Shown one piece after another: positions 62,259 through 64,000 of a stretch of 64,000 nucleotides of DNA. The stretch lies in assembly GCF_021325795.1 (NCBI RefSeq), contig NZ_JAHPZX010000001.1, positions 558,001 through 622,000 on the forward strand. The letters run 5' to 3'. Within the stretch, counting starts at the first letter, position 1, and every line of letters starts with the position of its first letter. Made by a program: the position numbers and the translations under genes. The notes beneath the pieces were generated by a model. It worked only from the letters and a program-made list of their open reading frames with translations, searched no databases and was not told the origin of the DNA. Origin of the DNA: Bordetella sp. LUAb4 (GTDB lineage: Bacteria > Pseudomonadota > Gammaproteobacteria > Burkholderiales > Burkholderiaceae_B).

Positions 62259-62552
62259 ATGTCGACGGACGATCAACTACGCAAGGCGATGGATCGGATC
62301 TCACGGTCCGAGAAAATGCAGGCACGGGCCGAGAAGGTCTGGAAGAGCCTGGATGCGTCGCGCGCCACCTTCATCAACAGCCTGTGCCGCACCGGGCTGT
62401 CCTATGCGCACGCCCAAAGCAAATTCGACGATTTCGTCGAAGAACAGCAGCGCCTGCGCATCCGCCTGGCGCACGAGGTCGAGGCCGCTCAGCGCGACTA
62501 TCTGGACCTGGCGCATCGCGCCAGCGGCGACGCCGAGGCCCGCGCCGCCTGA
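62259..62552 (+). CDS. Hypothetical small helical protein
   Basis: A 97-residue, highly charged helical protein (MSTDDQLRKAMDRISRSEKM..., then FDDFVEEQQRLRIRLAHEVE), probably coiled coil. It starts only 30 bases after the T-run of the infA terminator and has no clear ribosome site, so expression is uncertain. No family is recognised. Confidence 0.55.
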   Translation: MSTDDQLRKAMDRISRSEKMQARAEKVWKSLDASRATFINSLCRTGLSYAHAQSKFDDFVEEQQRLRIRLAHEVEAAQRDYLDLAHRASGDAEARAA

Positions 62553-62663
62553 GCCGTGGGGAGGTGCCGCCTGCGCCAGGGTGTGCCGCCTGCGCCAGGG
62601 GCTCCTACGCAGTGGGGGGCATGCCACCTGAGCGGTGGGCAGGCGCGCCGCCCCCAGCCCGAT

Positions 62664-63002
62664 TTACATGCAGAGATTCGCGGCCTGCACCTGCTCCTGG
62701 GATCCCCAGGACGAGCGGGCCGACATGCGGATCTGCACGCTGCCATTGGCCCACTGCTGCACGCGCAGGGCCGAAGTGATGCCGGTGACGCTGCTGGTTG
62801 TCACGTCCGCACCGCCATCGATATTCGACACCTTCACGTCCAGGCCCTGCCGGCGCCAGGCATCGGCCACGCACGCTGCATAGGTTTCCGGCGAGTGCAT
62901 GGTATGGCCGAAGAAGACCGGATCTTTTTTCAGCATGTCGGTGGACGTCGTGCAACCCGCCAGGACAGTCAGGGCGGCGATGGCCAGATAGCGCTGTTTC
63001 AT
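62664..63002 (-). CDS. Putative lipoprotein of unknown function
   Basis: A 112-residue lipoprotein precursor. MKQRYLAIAALTVLAGC has a clear lipobox (LAGC, Cys17). The mature part is small and mixed (VFFGHTMHSPETYAACVADA, then VSNIDGGADVTTSSVTGITS). The ATG at 63002 is preferred over a start at 63053 that precedes the signal. No function can be read. Confidence 0.78.
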   Translation of the reverse strand: MKQRYLAIAALTVLAGCTTSTDMLKKDPVFFGHTMHSPETYAACVADAWRRQGLDVKVSNIDGGADVTTSSVTGITSALRVQQWANGSVQIRMSARSSWGSQEQVQAANLCM

Positions 63003-63138
63003 TTTTCTGCTCGAACGATAAGATGAAGCAGGACTATAGCGCCCTGCCACCAAAGCGCGGCTGATGGGGGGTTCCTGACCCAGGACACCTGATCCAGGAC
63101 GCCCGATCCCGGGACGCCTGATCGCAGGGCGCCGCCGC

Positions 63139-63855
63139 TTACGCTTTGGGCGCCCGTAGGGCCGATTTCGGCCGGAAAGCCTTGACCACCTCGGGCCGGG
63201 TCTCCGTGTAAGGACCGCCGATCAGGTCGATGCAGTAAGGCACCGCCGCGAATATCCCCGGCACCAGCACCGCGCCGTCGGCGTCACGCAAACCTTCCAG
63301 GGTCTCGCGAATGGCCTTGGGCTGGCCCGGCAGATTGATGATCAGTGCAGCATGGTCCGGCGTTTCGCGGATGACCGCCACCTGGCGTGACAGGATCGCC
63401 GTGGGCACGAACCTCAGGCTGATCTGCCGCATCTGCTCGCCGAAACCAGGCATCTCGCGAGTGGCTACGGCCAGGGTCGCTTCCGGCGTGACATCGCGCC
63501 GCGCGGGACCGGTGCCGCCAGTGGTCAGGATCAGGTCGCAGCCCACCGTGTCGACCAATTCGACCAGCGTGGCCGAAATGCCGGCCGCCTCGTCGGGAAT
63601 CAGCCTTTGCGCGCCTTGCCAGGGGGTGCTCAGCGCGCTGTCCAGCCATTCGCACAGGGAGGGCAGGCCCTGGTCCTGGTAGGCGCCGGACGACGCCCGG
63701 TCGGAAATGGAAACCAGGCCGACGATCAACTCGTCGGCCTGGCGCCGTATCAAACGGGCGGCCGGGGTTGCGGCGGCTTTCGTGGCAGCATTCACGGCGG
63801 CATTCGTGGCGGCGTCTGCGGCGGGAACGGGGGTGGAATCAGTAGCGGCTGTCAT
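63139..63855 (-). CDS. mogA: Molybdopterin adenylyltransferase
   Basis: A 238-residue MogA/MoaB-fold enzyme that adenylates molybdopterin before Mo insertion. Core motifs: LIVGLVSISDRASSGAYQDQ, DLILTTGGTGPARRDVTPEA and IINLPGQPKAIRETLEGL. The first 40 residues are an Ala/Thr-rich tail absent from typical MogA (about 195 residues), so translation may instead begin further in; no better start is evident. Confidence 0.92.
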   Translation of the reverse strand: MTAATDSTPVPAADAATNAAVNAATKAAATPAARLIRRQADELIVGLVSISDRASSGAYQDQGLPSLCEWLDSALSTPWQGAQRLIPDEAAGISATLVELVDTVGCDLILTTGGTGPARRDVTPEATLAVATREMPGFGEQMRQISLRFVPTAILSRQVAVIRETPDHAALIINLPGQPKAIRETLEGLRDADGAVLVPGIFAAVPYCIDLIGGPYTETRPEVVKAFRPKSALRAPKA

Positions 63856-63880
63856 CCCGCCACTATACCCAAGCGGGCCT

Positions 63881-64000
63881 TCACTGCCCCAGACCCGCGC
63901 GTGGATTGAAAGTGATGTCGCGGGCCATCCTGCGATACGCCTCGCGGGCGGCTTCGGTGTCCGCCGGCGGCCAGACCACCTCCAGGATCAGGTAGAGATC
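63881..64000 (-). CDS. C-terminus of a DnaJ/CbpA-like co-chaperone (5' end beyond window)
   Basis: The last 39 residues of a gene entering from the right edge: DLYLILEVVWPPADTEAARE, then AYRRMARDITFNPRAGLGQ and a stop. DLYLxLEVxxPPADTExAR and a closing FNPRxxLG are typical of the C-terminal end of DnaJ-class curved-DNA-binding co-chaperones. The J domain itself is not in the window. Confidence 0.7.
   Translation of the reverse strand, partial: DLYLILEVVWPPADTEAAREAYRRMARDITFNPRAGLGQ

Overview
The window is high-GC, densely coded chromosomal DNA. Its gene content and order (gltIJKL, gcdH, purC-purE-purK-tsaC, a C-P lyase phn locus, yfiRNB, a second infA, a tandem set of pertactin-like autotransporters) suggest a betaproteobacterium of the Alcaligenaceae, Bordetella- or Achromobacter-like. 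That placement is inferred from gene families, not from a marker gene. No tRNA, rRNA, IS element, integrase, phage or CRISPR array was found.

Layout. 1-3344 (minus): glutamate/aspartate ABC importer gltI-J-K-L, with gltL running off the left edge. 3642-7969: a LysR regulator divergent from a ThDP enzyme, then glutaryl-CoA dehydrogenase and a strong terminator. 8254-11399: three AT-richer genes of unknown function, at least two sharing an Ig-like module, with hairpins between them. 11514-29722: five tandem paralogous type Va autotransporters in two subfamilies (three, then two), with a decayed sixth copy between the first and second. 29771-36364 (minus): hypotheticals, a MaoC dehydratase, an orphan amino-acid binding protein, tsaC/sua5, purK, purE and a DsbB-like/DUF5993 pair. 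36508-38467 (minus): purC and fba. 38745-42758: small hypotheticals, then yfiR-yfiN-yfiB, a periplasm-to-c-di-GMP signalling module.

42785-58107 is a phosphonate locus. phnG-H-I-J-K-L-M (C-P lyase core) runs on the minus strand; divergent phnF (GntR repressor), a second PhnM-like gene, a DUF1045 2H phosphoesterase and phnN run on the plus strand. Then come a 13-bp tandem repeat and two tandem paralogous genes of unknown function, followed on the minus strand by phnC-D-E and a PhnZ-like HD oxygenase. Together they would import phosphonates, cleave the C-P bond through ribose-triphosphate intermediates, and perhaps cleave some substrates oxidatively. 58460-64000 is housekeeping: an acyltransferase, an mctP-type symporter with its DUF3311 partner, infA, small proteins, mogA and the end of a DnaJ/CbpA-like gene.

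The most unusual parts are the autotransporter array (shared 3' halves, a conserved N-terminal cysteine pair, repeat-encoded Asn-Pro linkers, a deleted sixth copy, duplicated upstream elements), the three-gene module cluster just upstream of it, and the paralogous pair inside the phosphonate locus.
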